Below are positions 36,897 to 47,415 of a stretch of 64,000 nt of DNA, in pieces. Where the stretch lies: contig CM062383.1 of the NCBI GenBank assembly GCA_031310005.1, forward strand, positions 620,001 to 684,000, written 5' to 3'. The notes beneath the pieces are model-generated. The model saw only the letters and a program-made list of their open reading frames with translations. It searched no databases and was not told where the DNA came from. The DNA comes from Dactylellina haptotyla (taxonomy: Eukaryota; Ascomycota; Orbiliomycetes; Orbiliales; Orbiliaceae). The position numbers and the translations under genes were made by a program. Positions within the stretch are counted from its first letter, which is position 1. The number at the start of each line of letters is the position of its first letter.

Positions 36897-39237
36897 TCAC
36901 TCGCGATCCGCGGTGCTCGGGTTCGGTAATGGTGCGTCTCCACCCTCGAGCACAGTCTCTTCAACGCCCGTCGGGCTAAGTCGTCTACTGCTGCTGCTCA
37001 CTCCTCTTCGTTCGATATCTGCCGCTCCTTCACCAAGTGCAATAGTTCTCCGTCTTCCAGCTTCTAGTCCAGGGATCTCATCGGAGAACCTCGGCACTCC
37101 GTCACCAGCTCTGCTACTCGGCCCACTGACACTGACGCTAGCAGTGCCGCTTCCGGACCTGCTGGTTCGACTTCGAACGCTTCGGCGGCCGACATTGTCC
37201 TGGCTCTCGTTCGTGCCTGCTCGTTTCCTTCTCGGAGCGGCAGTGACTTGCGATTCACCGCGTAGCCAGTCTCCAAGACTCGCACCTACGCTTTTAACCT
37301 TGCGAACTTTCTTGTTGTGGAGTGGACCGCCAAAGTTCGAGGAGGAAGGTGGGTAGTTGTGTGGGGAGACTGGGTCTTCCTCGAGAATGTTGTCGACGCC
37401 CCTTTTAAGAGTGTCAGCTACGACGGCCTGGAGCTGGTAGCCAACGAATAGAGGGCCTGGAGTGAGAAGGGAGAGGGAGGAGCGGTTTGGGTTGGCAGTT
37501 GGTGGGGTTGCTACGGGGGTAGTTGAGATGTTTGGGGGACGACGGCGGGATGGGCTACGAGATACCGTGGGGGTGAGGGGTGGGTGGTGAATATCATCAA
37601 AGGTGGTTTTGAGAGGTGGGAGAAGGGGTGATGATTCGTCCGGGAGGGTTTGGACGTGGGAGCCATTGGCGGAGGGTAACCGGGGACGGGAAGCGTTGGA
37701 GCGGAGCGAGGTTGATACGATTGGGTCGGGTCGGAGATCGGTGTAGGGAGTGTTGCTGTTAATCCGCATGATGGGCCGCTCGCTGCTGGGGTCGAAATGA
37801 TACTCATCCTCGGTTTCCGATATTGTGGAATCATAGTCGGACTCGTCGGTTTGCTCACGTTTGCTTGAGATCAAGTAGACGCCAAGGAAGTTGAGCAGGC
37901 AACCAATCAAGAATTTGATAAGTCTTGAAGCATCGGCCTTCTGGAAATCACGGTAGAGGATTGCCGAGCCGGTGACGGTGAAGATATTGAAAAGAACGCT
38001 GAAAAAATGGGTTAGTTATACTATAATTCAATGTGAGGTCGTGTGCTAGGGGACATACAATTGGGTGGGTATGACCTGAGTGGAGTCAAAACGTTGTAGT
38101 GACCGACTCAGGTACTTGATTTGTAGGACTGCCGTAGAAACGAGGATGAATACGAGGAGGTAGAATACGGGATACGTGACGATTTTGTATAACGAGCTCG
38201 AGAGGAGGGAAGAGACGCCTTTCGTGGCCAAAGCAGTATATCCGCCTACGATATATAATGTTAGCTCTAGCAAGGATCAATTGGGGTGTAACATAAACCT
38301 TACCGAACAACCCAACTAATCCGAGATCTATGAGAATGAACCTTGACCCGTAGAGGTTGCTAAGGTAGAACAGGACTATCATCATGGTGCAAGTGACGCC
38401 AAAGTAAACCTCGAAGGGAGTTTGACTGATTTCCCACCATATCTGACCGGGCGTGAGCTTCTCCTCCTTGGGCTGGGAGCTGGAAACAACTACTCCAACG
38501 CCTGTGATAGCAATGACCACGCCCAACAAGTCCCTCCGTCGGAATGGCTCCTTAAGCATCAACGGGGCTATTAAGCAGTTCGAGATCAGGGCCACGACTC
38601 CCAAAGGCGAGACAATGGAAGCTGGCGCAAAGCCGTAGGCCAAAAAGTTGCCACACTCTCCAATTGACATGAGAATGATACCAGCCCACCACCACTTCGA
38701 ACGTAGATACGGGGGTCCAGGTGTAGCTCTCCCATTCTTCGAGGGCGAACGTTCCGGCGATTCGAGGAGGAATTGGTCTTCAGCTTCGTCGTCGATTAGA
38801 TTCCGACCTCGTTCTTCGTCACCTTCGGGACTGTCATAGGTATCCGTGGAGATCCAGCTGCTCTCGAGATCCTCGTCTCCGGTGTCCGAGCCAGGTGTGT
38901 TTCCGTTCCCTTGAGGTGGGTGCAGCAACCCATCCGGCGAATCACCAGCAGCACCATTCCTGCCGTTAGCTGCCCCTTTGTTGGCAGCTAGGAGCTTTCT
39001 CCTTCTACGTTTACGACGTTTGATTTTCTTCCTCTCCTGGAGCCGTAGTGACTTTTCACGCGCGAGACGAATGTGCGCGTACTTCTGGATGTTTAGAGCG
39101 AAGGAGATGACAATGTTTCCGACGATAGAGATGACGATGCCAATGAAGGAGGACCAGCGTGGGGGGTGGGTTCCGCCGTTGTCGTCCCCATCGTCGGAGA
39201 ACATGGGAAAGATGGACCTGAAATCGTCGTCGGCCAT
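36897..39237 (-). CDS. NIPA-type (DUF803) magnesium-transporter-like membrane protein
   Basis: Three exons on the minus strand: 39237-38304, 38245-38059 and 37998-36897, joining to 740 residues. Both introns are GT...AG (58 and 60 nt). The first TM helix lies at about 29-50 (FIGIVISIVGNIVISFALNI). Next comes a ~130-residue charged insert with a KKIKRRKRRRRK run and a long acidic part, then the remaining helices, including WWWAGIILMSIGECGNFLAY (about 182-201) and PASIVSPLGVVALISN, which are hallmarks of the NIPA/DUF803 fold. The join GLFG|GYTALATKG and the join PTQ|F restore conserved sequence. NIPA proteins move Mg2+ across plasma or endosomal membranes. The tail after YLISSKREQ (about 400-740) is disordered, Ser/Arg-rich and presumably cytoplasmic. 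Family is secure; substrate is not tested for fungal members with this long insert. Confidence 0.92.
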
Positions 39238-40766
39238 CGTGTATGTTCGTCTACGTCGGTGTTCGTCTTCTTCGTCGTCAGCAGCAGCAGTAGCGGCGAC
39301 GAGAGGCCGTCGGTCCGGACCGTCGAAGGGAGAGGCGTCGTTATTAGAGAGGTTGAGGACGAGTCTTTTTTGTCTCCGGTGTTTGTCGGGCGGGTTTTCT
39401 TTGTTTGGCGATGGTGTTGGCTTGGGTTCGGCTGGAAAGGTGCCCGGGCCCTTATTATGTCAAAAAACGGGTAGCGCGGCGAGGGCGGACAGGAACCATG
39501 TTTGAGAGCAGAACGAAGGACGTCGAGATGGCTTCAACGAAGGCGTCACGAGAGCCACCGGGCCGGTGTCGTCTGCCAGTGTCTTCCTGCTCGTTTCTGT
39601 GGAGTATAATAATATAATTCCTCTTCCCCTCACTGCACAAAATGCCCGCCGATACGAAGGAGGAAGCAGAAAATAGAAAGAGATACGCCAGCCAGCACTG
39701 CTAACCCGAGCCATGACATATGCTGGACCGGGGTCCCGAACCGGCGAATGAAAAGCCCGGATTCAAACATGAGCTTCGATACGCTGGCACGTAAGGCGAG
39801 GACAACAGCCACACCCTCCGAGCGATAATTCGCAATCAAGTGCAGGTCAAGGGCATCACGGCAGAGTGGGGTGGCCGTCGTGGTGGGCCCTCGTTCGTGC
39901 TTCTGACCTGTCTGATATCAGATCTGTGGGATCTCGTCCGGCTCTATCTCGAGCTCTCTCTCTTTTCATCCACTATGGTAACATGTGCTTACCCTTCCGT
40001 CGCACGCAGATTCCAACAGGAGCGGCCATATCGCCTCGTATCATTCGGATATCGTCGCTTCCCTAGCCCGTGGAACGAGCGACCCCCAATAGACTGCACA
40101 CAAGCTGAAGCTTAGCCAGAACGTGACCTGCCATTTCATGCACTCCCAGGCAGAGGTGGTGTCCAGGCCAGCCTCTGATCACAAAAGACCCTGGCCGCGC
40201 TAGAAGGGACAAAAAAGTCCCGCTAGAAGGGACAAAAAAGTCCCGAAGAGCTGTGGTTGCGGCCACCCCTGACAATATTCAAACATCTCGTGTCTTTTCG
40301 ACCTCCCTGTGAAGGGCAAAGAGAGATGAGGCTCTATCCGTTGAAACGATTCTAGGTTGCCAGAGAGAGCAAGAGGGCATGCTTCAGAAACACTCTTATC
40401 ATAGTGCCAAGCTCGGATGCTGATCGAGTATCGTTATAAATGGCATCGACCACCGTGCGCCGGCGTGTCCGCCAGCATTCTGCCAGGCACCAGGTCGGGC
40501 TCGGTTGGTGGCCTGGTTACACCACTCTACAGCCTAACCCAAAGCTCGAAGTTTGAACGTATAAAGATAGAATCTACGCCCTTTATAGTCGAATGAAATG
40601 GAGATGGCCTGCTCATAATATCTCCAAACCAATTTACGGAATATCCCATCAATTCTTAACTCCATGGTCCTATTTTTTCCTCTCTAAAATTACTCTTGTA
40701 TAACAACAGAAAGGCATATAAGTAACTTGTGTTGGCTGCTGAGTACCTACAGCATAAAACTATGCG
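39238..40766. other. Intergenic with duplicated hairpin
   Basis: This is the promoter side of the NIPA-like gene (CGTCGTC-rich leader up to about 39430), followed by 1.3 kb without a credible gene. It contains the 23-bp tandem duplicate at 40199-40244 and, at 40560-40565, a TATAAAG-type word about 205 bases before the next gene. Confidence 0.5.
40199..40244 (+). repeat. Two perfect 23-bp tandem copies, each a hairpin
   Basis: Units 40199-40221 and 40222-40244 are identical. Each contains GGGAC-AAAAAA-GTCCC: a 5-bp GC-rich stem with an A6 loop. The flanking GCTAGAA spacer is also duplicated. It lies in intergenic DNA between divergent genes. It could be a slippage duplication, a footprint of a small element, or a protein-binding site. 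Confidence 0.9.
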
Positions 40767-41120
40767 ATGATTCTCCCTAGAAGTGACGTCCACCCGTACG
40801 TCGACAACGGGAAACTCACAAAGACACAAATTATCGTCACCGTTTCTATAATTGGTGGTATTGTGTTTTTCTTCATCACTTGGTTTGCCATAGGCCGTTA
40901 CCTCGATTGGCTGAGGTGGAGACAGTACCACAGAGAAAGACATGGCTTGCAGACCCGGTCGCAAGCCTACCAGGCAAACACCAACACCGATGTCGTAGAT
41001 ACGGTCAACCAGGTGGAAAATACAGACATCGATGTCATAGGAGAGGAGAAGAAAGCACCAGAAGTGGAAATACAGGTGGAAGAGATATCAGTCGACGAAA
41101 AACCTAGCCTCAGAGTCTAG
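40767..41120 (+). CDS. Small single-pass membrane protein
   Basis: 117 residues from the ATG at 40767 (an ATG eight bases earlier is followed at once by a stop). A short N-terminal part precedes one TM helix at about 21-44 (QIIVTVSIIGGIVFFFITWF), then an aromatic/basic juxtamembrane part (YLDWLRWRQYHRERHG) and an acidic C-terminal tail rich in Glu/Val/Asp. There is no signal peptide. It starts the run of single-TM genes continuing to 56.6 kb but lacks the Ser/Thr-rich outer segment, so it may be a different family. Function unknown. Confidence 0.55.
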   Translation: MILPRSDVHPYVDNGKLTKTQIIVTVSIIGGIVFFFITWFAIGRYLDWLRWRQYHRERHGLQTRSQAYQANTNTDVVDTVNQVENTDIDVIGEEKKAPEVEIQVEEISVDEKPSLRV

Positions 41121-42094
41121 CCCTCAGCGAAGAGGATGGTAGCTTGGCTCGCGCTAGCTGGTAGACATGTTTGCCCTCATATTTGGGACCCGGCCGCCGG
41201 GTAAATCTATAAAAAGGTCGCCTGTCAAATCTTATCTATTCGGTTGGTCGGCACGAACGCTTACCGCAAGCAATCTCTTATTCAATTTCCTGTTGTCATA
41301 TATAGTCTCAGGAGGACTTCTGGATGCTGTGGGGTGGGTTTTCACGAACAGGTGCACAGAACGGCCAAGCGAACAAGCGCTGGGAAGGAAGCCGTTCGCA
41401 ATGCTGTTTGTCGATGGCCAAACGTCAGCGGAGACCCGGTCGCCCACCATCACCGCATGCACACTAGTTAGAGCAAACAATTTACCACGCATTGGCGTCG
41501 TGTAACACAATCACATTGGTCCAATTCGAATGCATTTTCGTTCCTGTGCCACGTTCCCGCAGCTGCGGCACGCTCGCATCGTAGAGAGAAAAACGTGGTG
41601 TCCGGGACTTCCCCTCACCATGTGGATATTTTTACCTGCTAAAATGCCCCCTGCATATGTCGCTTTCGAATGCACCACTTAGAAAGCACTCTCGACAGAC
41701 CAAAGGACCTCCAAGAAAGCTTTTTTGTTTCAAGAAGCCCAGCCTTGAGCCGAGATGGTGGGCTTCGACAAGCTGCATGGCGTTATGGCATGAAGCTTCG
41801 AAGATAGTCGGTGCTCGAGCACTCCCAAGATCCTTTGGGTCGGTCCAATGCATTAGAATCCACAGGGCTGGACTCTGTGCGTTCGATGTCTAGCTAATCT
41901 ATAAAGATTTCGCCATCCGCTCGACGCCCACGTGTGAACTTAGATACCCGAACCTACCTAATATTAGAATATCATATACCCATAGATATTTCCTTCCCAT
42001 CCGTAAAAAAAACATCGGTCTGTTCAATTGACGGTGGAAATACTCGAGATATATCCTTTAAAAGTTCCCTTATTTCTTAGAAGACTTTTCCGGC
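41121..42094. other. Intergenic
   Basis: No convincing gene. Small frames (for example 41657-41893) have chance-like composition. A TTATTTCTTAG acceptor-like word just before the next ATG leaves room for an upstream exon of that gene. Confidence 0.45.
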
Positions 42095-42757
42095 ATGGCC
42101 CCAAGAGCAATCTCAGCAGCCTGTCTCGTACAACCTGACGACCCGAGTGCTCCGCGGTGTGCTTTGGAGCGTAAAGATAATCGTGGTTCTACGAGCCTGC
42201 TACCAGAGTCCGCTGAGGTAACTTTCTCTACCACTACCAGCAGCGACCCGACAAATACAGTCTACACACCCTCAACCCCCTTTACAGTCCCAAGTCCAAC
42301 AAGTTCGTTAGCGACTTCCACCTCCTCCTCGGACACATTATCGATATTGCAAACAACCTCAGAGATTATCAAACCCTCTACGACCAAACTCCCCGATGTC
42401 TCGCTCATATGGCCAGACCAGACTATAGTAATACATCCCGCAACCACAAGCAAGAGACCTTCTGGTTTTGGAGAGAACCGCAAGGAAACAGTGCTGTCAG
42501 ATGACGCAATAACCCTCCTCGAGGTCTTCGCCCCCGTTCTCGCGTTCTTTCTAGTTCTGGGTATCGTTGTTGGGATCGAAGTCAAGAGACGGAGGAAACT
42601 GGTGTCGATAAGCATCAAGGAGATTCCAATCAGAGTCGATCAGTTGAGAAACGATTGCGAAAACGCTGGAGCTGTCGCGAGAGAAATGCGGACGAATAAT
42701 ACCCCCAATACCCAATACAATTTCAACTACAATCATTATCCTGTCCGTGGTCGGTAG
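42095..42757 (+). CDS. Ser/Thr-rich single-pass membrane protein (surface cluster member)
   Basis: 220 residues. The first 30 residues carry two cysteines (10 and 22) and no clear signal peptide, so a 5' exon may be missing. Residues 40-100 are Ser/Thr/Pro-rich, as in O-glycosylated fungal surface stalks. One TM helix spans about 141-163 (LLEVFAPVLAFFLVLGIVVG), directly followed by the basic motif EVKRRRKL and a 50-residue polar tail ending in an Asn/Tyr-rich stretch. The layout resembles Mid2/Wsc-type sensors and the neighbours at 43.8, 45.3, 49.2, 50.2 and 56.3 kb. Role as a wall or surface sensor is inferred only. Confidence 0.6.
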   Translation: MAPRAISAACLVQPDDPSAPRCALERKDNRGSTSLLPESAEVTFSTTTSSDPTNTVYTPSTPFTVPSPTSSLATSTSSSDTLSILQTTSEIIKPSTTKLPDVSLIWPDQTIVIHPATTSKRPSGFGENRKETVLSDDAITLLEVFAPVLAFFLVLGIVVGIEVKRRRKLVSISIKEIPIRVDQLRNDCENAGAVAREMRTNNTPNTQYNFNYNHYPVRGR

Positions 42758-43810
42758 GACGGGATACTTTTTTTTGGCGTTTATCTCGAGACGGTAGTCT
42801 GGTTTACGAGACAAGATCCTATTGTTTATTTATTTCTTCTTTTTCATTGCATTTGGAGTTTTATCTTTCTTTTAAACGGCCTGGAGGACTTGCATTTTGA
42901 TTTGGTTACGCAACAAAGCCTTATACTGCATTACAATGTTTTCGATGAAGCTCGCATATAAATTTTTTTGGGGGGGGTGTATTTGATTAGTTTTTCTCAG
43001 AAATAAGAACCAGGAAACTCTCGTTGTATATAATTATGACCTCGTATTTAGATACACCCGATATCATGGATTGTTATCACGCGGTGTTACACGAACAATC
43101 CGAATCCGAAAGCTCAAGCAGAGCAGGTCCCAGTTGAGCTATATGTGAAAAGAAACCCGCACAGCGACAGGAAGCCTTTGCAACCCGAATGGACACGGAT
43201 CTCTGCTGTATAAACCTATCGAGGTGCGCGATTAATTAAGGAATCATGCAACAATCGCCCGTGGCCGACCGTGGGAACACAGGCTGTTGGTTTTATGTGC
43301 CACAGTGAATCTATAAATTTACATAATATTGATGGCTGCAGCTAAAGCAAACATTTCTAGAAGTCGAGTTAGAATCGACCGCATACCTTTCGGGTTGGGC
43401 AGCGCCTAATTTCAAACAAGAGTTTGCCTACCATTTCTTTCTGGAAAACGATTTCAACAAGGCTGGTAGAAAGAAAACGTTAGATAAATCCGCCCCCTTC
43501 CCGCTCTATTGTACTCGGTTTCTCCTTCTACTTCATTGCTAGTTTAGCATCATTCGGGTTCTGGAATTTTATAGAACGAAGCAGGCATCAAAATCTCCAG
43601 AAAAGGCTCTGTGTTATATATTTTTCGGATACTTCGCACCTATAAGCAGCGAAGATTGTGTTGGATTCGCTACCCCATATTTCACTGCGCCTGAAGTCTT
43701 ATACAGGGCAGCGTTTCCTTTGTCTATAGGTCCAACTATCGCTCTTCAAACCACAAGATACTACTACTATTATTACTACTACTACTACCAACGAATATTT
43801 TCCGGTAAAA
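42758..43810. other. Intergenic
   Basis: No gene seen. AT-rich, with an ACT/ATT trinucleotide tract at 43760-43789 about 20 bases before the next ATG, probably in its leader. Confidence 0.5.
43760..43789 (+). repeat. (ACT)n trinucleotide microsatellite
   Basis: About ten TAC/ATT triplets immediately upstream of the gene at 43811. Confidence 0.85.
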
Positions 43811-44291
43811 ATGTCTACTATATCCAGCTCAACCATTGGTAAATAACATCTTACCTGATATCCATGCTGGTATTCTTCACTAAACCTGAGGAATAGATGA
43901 GTCTTTAGTTTGGGTTTTAGTCGCGACGGGTTCTTTATCTAGTGAAGGATCTTGGAAACTAGTCACGACTACTCGCTCAGAAGCGAAAACACGACCAGAA
44001 CCGTCAGCTCGACCCTCGGTATTAGCTCGCGAGACCCGGTCGCTAATAACGTCGACTCTGATTGTAACTTCAACCACACCTACATCTACGCAACAACCTC
44101 CAGCCTTCAGTGGCAATAGGCATGGCCCTCCGGTCGTGGTCTTCATAATTGTTCCAGTAGCCATCGTTATATTGGGCACGCTATTTATTTATTATTGGGT
44201 TTCAGGGCGTCGGTGGAAGAGAGTTGTGATCGAAAAGGGCCCAAGCGATTCTCCGGACGCAGAGACAGTTGAAAAACATGGATCTAAATGA
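43811..44291 (+). CDS. Small single-pass membrane protein, two exons (surface cluster member)
   Basis: Model: exons 43811-43838 and 43897-44291, giving 140 residues. The donor GTAAAT splits a codon in phase 1; the acceptor AATAG ends at 43896. A second in-frame acceptor (CTTTAG, ending 43908) would remove four residues. The outer part is Ser/Thr/Pro-rich with many Arg, then TM at about 88-111 (PVVVFIIVPVAIVILGTLFI), the basic motif SGRRWKRVV and a short acidic-polar tail ending KHGSK. There is no signal peptide; the TM probably acts as a signal anchor. Start MSTISSST resembles the start MSTTQTST of the gene at 56291. No biochemical function can be assigned. Confidence 0.55.
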
Positions 44292-45290
44292 TGAATTGGT
44301 TAACGATTATGGGTCTGGAGCTCTCGGGTAGAGTTTGACGACGAAGTTTTGGGTTGGATGTTTTATATGTATATTACATGATTATGGATTTGTAATTCTT
44401 CGGATCAAAGATGGCTGGTATACGGCTGATAATATTCTCACGGACTTATCATATTTTGCGGCCTGAAGCATAGGAATAGTGAATCTAATCGTACTATTAT
44501 AATGTAGATGGAAGAGTCAAAGTGTGCTAAATATAAACGGTTTGTTAAACTGGAATGGAACCCGAACAAATATGTGTTAGGGAATGCGTTAAGAATTTGC
44601 TTCCCGATTTCCATGTTTGTGAATCTTCCTGAGGTAAGTAACTAGGGCATGTTTTGTATGTTTGCCTGGATTGTGAACAGTATTCAGAAATACCCTAATC
44701 GATTGCTGTGATACTTCCGTCGGGTTGTAGTTTGTCGCAAAATAGGATACTTCTTTCAGAGTCCCGAAAGGATTGTCCTTCCGATTGTCCTAGACAAGGT
44801 AGAATAGACGTTTGCACAAGGAGAACTGAATGAATCTCTGAGATCGAACGGTACAAAGTTTGATAGCGAAGCAAACGGCCGCGCAATTGACACAAGGACC
44901 AGAATCTTGTTTGTAGTTTGATCAACTCCGTCTCAGCAAACTGTGCACCTGGGTAGACCGGTTCGAAGAAGCTCGGACTTCCAGGGAATTTCCTATATAT
45001 ATAGCCATCTGAACAGTCATGCTTGCTGTTGGCTGCTTTCAAGCCCAAATTTATGTTGAATCTGCTGATATTTGGAACAAAGTCGTTCTCACTCTTCAGT
45101 GAACTATTGCACTACATACATCAAACCAGCCTGCGAGCCTCTACGACGAAAACAATAAATTCCGAAGTGATATCGATCCGGTTTAAACAGGGTAGGCCAT
45201 GAGTATAGGGCTCGAATATATTGTATGAAGCTTTTTTGAACACGAGAAAGTAGCTAATATTTTGAGAAAATATAGGATCCGTCAGATAAT
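44292..45290. other. Intergenic, with a possible minus-strand remnant
   Basis: A minus-strand frame of about 138 codons (open from about 45111, stop at 44695) has protein-like composition (HDCSDGYIYRKFPGSPSFF, then AETELIKLQTRFWSL) but no in-frame ATG and no domain I recognise. It may be the last exon or relic of a gene. Otherwise nothing is seen. Confidence 0.35.
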
Positions 45291-45908
45291 ATGCCTATAA
45301 AGACCATCGGCGGGTTTATAGACCCACAAATACAGGCATCCGAGGACGCGAAAGTGGTTTTCCCTCTAAAATATATATCTATGGATATGATTACAACTCC
45401 GTTAAGCGGTTGTCAATCGATAGTCGGATTGCCTCCTACGAGTACCGAGCCTCCTAAGACAGGCACAGATATGAGCAGTACACCAACTGCAATCGGGTCC
45501 ACACTGCTCGCAACCGAGTCCGCACCGATCGCAATTAAGTCCATATTGATTGTAATTGAGTTTCCACCGACTGCAATTGAATCCACACCCACTGTAATCG
45601 AGTCCACACCGAACCCCTCATATTCAATTCCCTCCACTACTCTAGCAACCATGACTATGGCTGCATCAACACATCTATCATCCATACCTGGTATAGGTCT
45701 AGGGACATCGGTATCGGGCACACTTGCAACGACCACTGTGACCGCAACTTCTACGCCGCAGGTTGTGAACCAATTATCACAAGGAGCTCTGATTGCAGCT
45801 ATTGTGGTGCCTGTCACCACTCTCGGATTTCTCGCCGGTTTGTGTTTGATAATTCGCGAGCGAGGAGCTGGTCGCCGAAAGTTCCAATATCCGGTTAAGA
45901 TACCTTAG
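45291..45908 (+). CDS. Repeat-bearing single-pass membrane protein (surface cluster member)
   Basis: 205 residues. The N-terminus shows no signal peptide, so the true start may be upstream or in another exon. Residues 64-105 consist of six tandem seven-residue units (TPTAIGS, TLLATES, APIAIKS, ILIVIEF, PPTAIES, TPTVIES), followed by a Ser/Thr-rich stalk. One TM helix spans about 165-188 (ALIAAIVVPVTTLGFLAGLC), then IIRERGAGRRK and a very short tail (FQYPVKIP). The juxtamembrane RERGAGRRK fits the family motif of the cluster. The cytoplasmic part is only about 17 residues, unlike the 90-residue tail of the LysM member. Function unknown. Confidence 0.55.
   Translation: MPIKTIGGFIDPQIQASEDAKVVFPLKYISMDMITTPLSGCQSIVGLPPTSTEPPKTGTDMSSTPTAIGSTLLATESAPIAIKSILIVIEFPPTAIESTPTVIESTPNPSYSIPSTTLATMTMAASTHLSSIPGIGLGTSVSGTLATTTVTATSTPQVVNQLSQGALIAAIVVPVTTLGFLAGLCLIIRERGAGRRKFQYPVKIP
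45480..45605 (+). repeat. 21-bp in-frame minisatellite, six units
   Basis: Six consecutive 21-bp units, diverged but with conserved CAATYGAGTCC-like ends, plus a partial seventh. All keep the reading frame, so length changes would alter only the number of seven-residue modules in the outer segment. Confidence 0.8.
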
Positions 45909-47415
45909 GAGTTTGAGCCTAGCTCTTTCTCGGTTGTTGGAAACTGAAAAAAAAATGGATGAAAGGTGAAAAGCTGGTATCATTAGAGCGTATTGTATTT
46001 TTGAGATTACGGAAGTAGCCTTTCCAGTTCTATATTCCTTTCATTTGTTGCTTACTGCCCTTTTGGTATCGTTGTATATTGTTTTTCTTTTTACATATTT
46101 TATTTTAGTTTTTATGTATCATTATGATGGCACATAGAGAAAGTTTTTATTTGAGATACTATTTTTTTAGCCGTAGATCTCGTTTGTTCAGTTTGTTCAT
46201 ATATCAAGATATATATCACAATCTCATTCTTAAGGCTACCGTTCGTCTATATTGTTATGTTCTGTGATATCATTATTTGTGCTTAGAGGGTATTAGGATG
46301 GAATAGAACGTGCAGTGTCGTGATTTGGATCCTTTATCTGATGGTATAATCCGAGGTCTTGTTAATACCCGTCGTGCCATTGAGTGAAATGGTAAATATT
46401 ATTAGGGGTTCAAATTTTCATGAGACTCTACCCTGGCCTAGCCTTCAACCAACAACAGTGATAAATGGTGGAATTTCATAAAATAATTAACGGAGCACCT
46501 TGTTATTGGTATAAATGTGCTTCGAGCTGCATACGATAGCGCATAAGCGGAATCTCACAGAAGGTAGCTCTCATTCTGGACCAGTATTGTGGTATTGGCG
46601 GTTTTACTCAGATTCGGTACATGCAATTACTTACACGGGAGGATAAATGCACGAGCTCTGTGGGCCAGTAAGAATATTCGCGCATCAAGCGTCTTCCTAT
46701 AATCACATATTTTAATTCGATAAACACCGGTACCCCTCCCCAAATCTCACAGGGGGTTCGCTATATTGAGAGTTTTAGGGCAAACACGGACTGTGCAAGA
46801 TCATCAAGCGATTGCCAAATGCAATTGACTATTAATATTGGCTTTTAAGTTCCATAGGTACCAAGGAAAGAAAGGACCACCACTTGATCAAGCCAAGCTG
46901 CAATAAACAAGCTCGAGGCCGAGGCATCTTGGGTAGACCCAGAACCTTGGCAGCCCCTCCCCTATGGGCCTTATTGTGACTATCGCTCGAATAGGCAATG
47001 CATTGGGCTCAACGGCAACACAAAATGTCAATATGTTGTGTTTTGTAGCAAAGTCGGGATCATGATCAAGCTCTACTATACGCCGCTCTACTACTAACGG
47101 TTAATCGTCCCTAGAATGTGGAAATTGACTTTCAAATTCGGGGAATTGAGTGCATTCCACGAATGCTGCTTATAAATCCAATTTCGAGTGATCGGGTATT
47201 CGGGATGAGCTTGGTTGTCCACTGGAGCTATATAACATCTAGGTTCGGACCTCGCTATCAAGCCCATATCAGCAATAATCTTTGTAGACTTTTTGATCGT
47301 ATACTCCTGAGCCATATATCCTTTCTTAAATTTCTGTCGTCTTTGCATTGCTCTTTTTTTTTTTCTAACGGGAAAGCACAGTTATCTAGTCTTAGCTCTA
47401 GGCAAAAATAGCAAC
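45909..47415. other. Intergenic, AT-rich
   Basis: No gene recognised. A TATATAA word at about 47229 lies some 185 bases before the dehydrogenase ATG and could be its TATA box. Confidence 0.45.
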
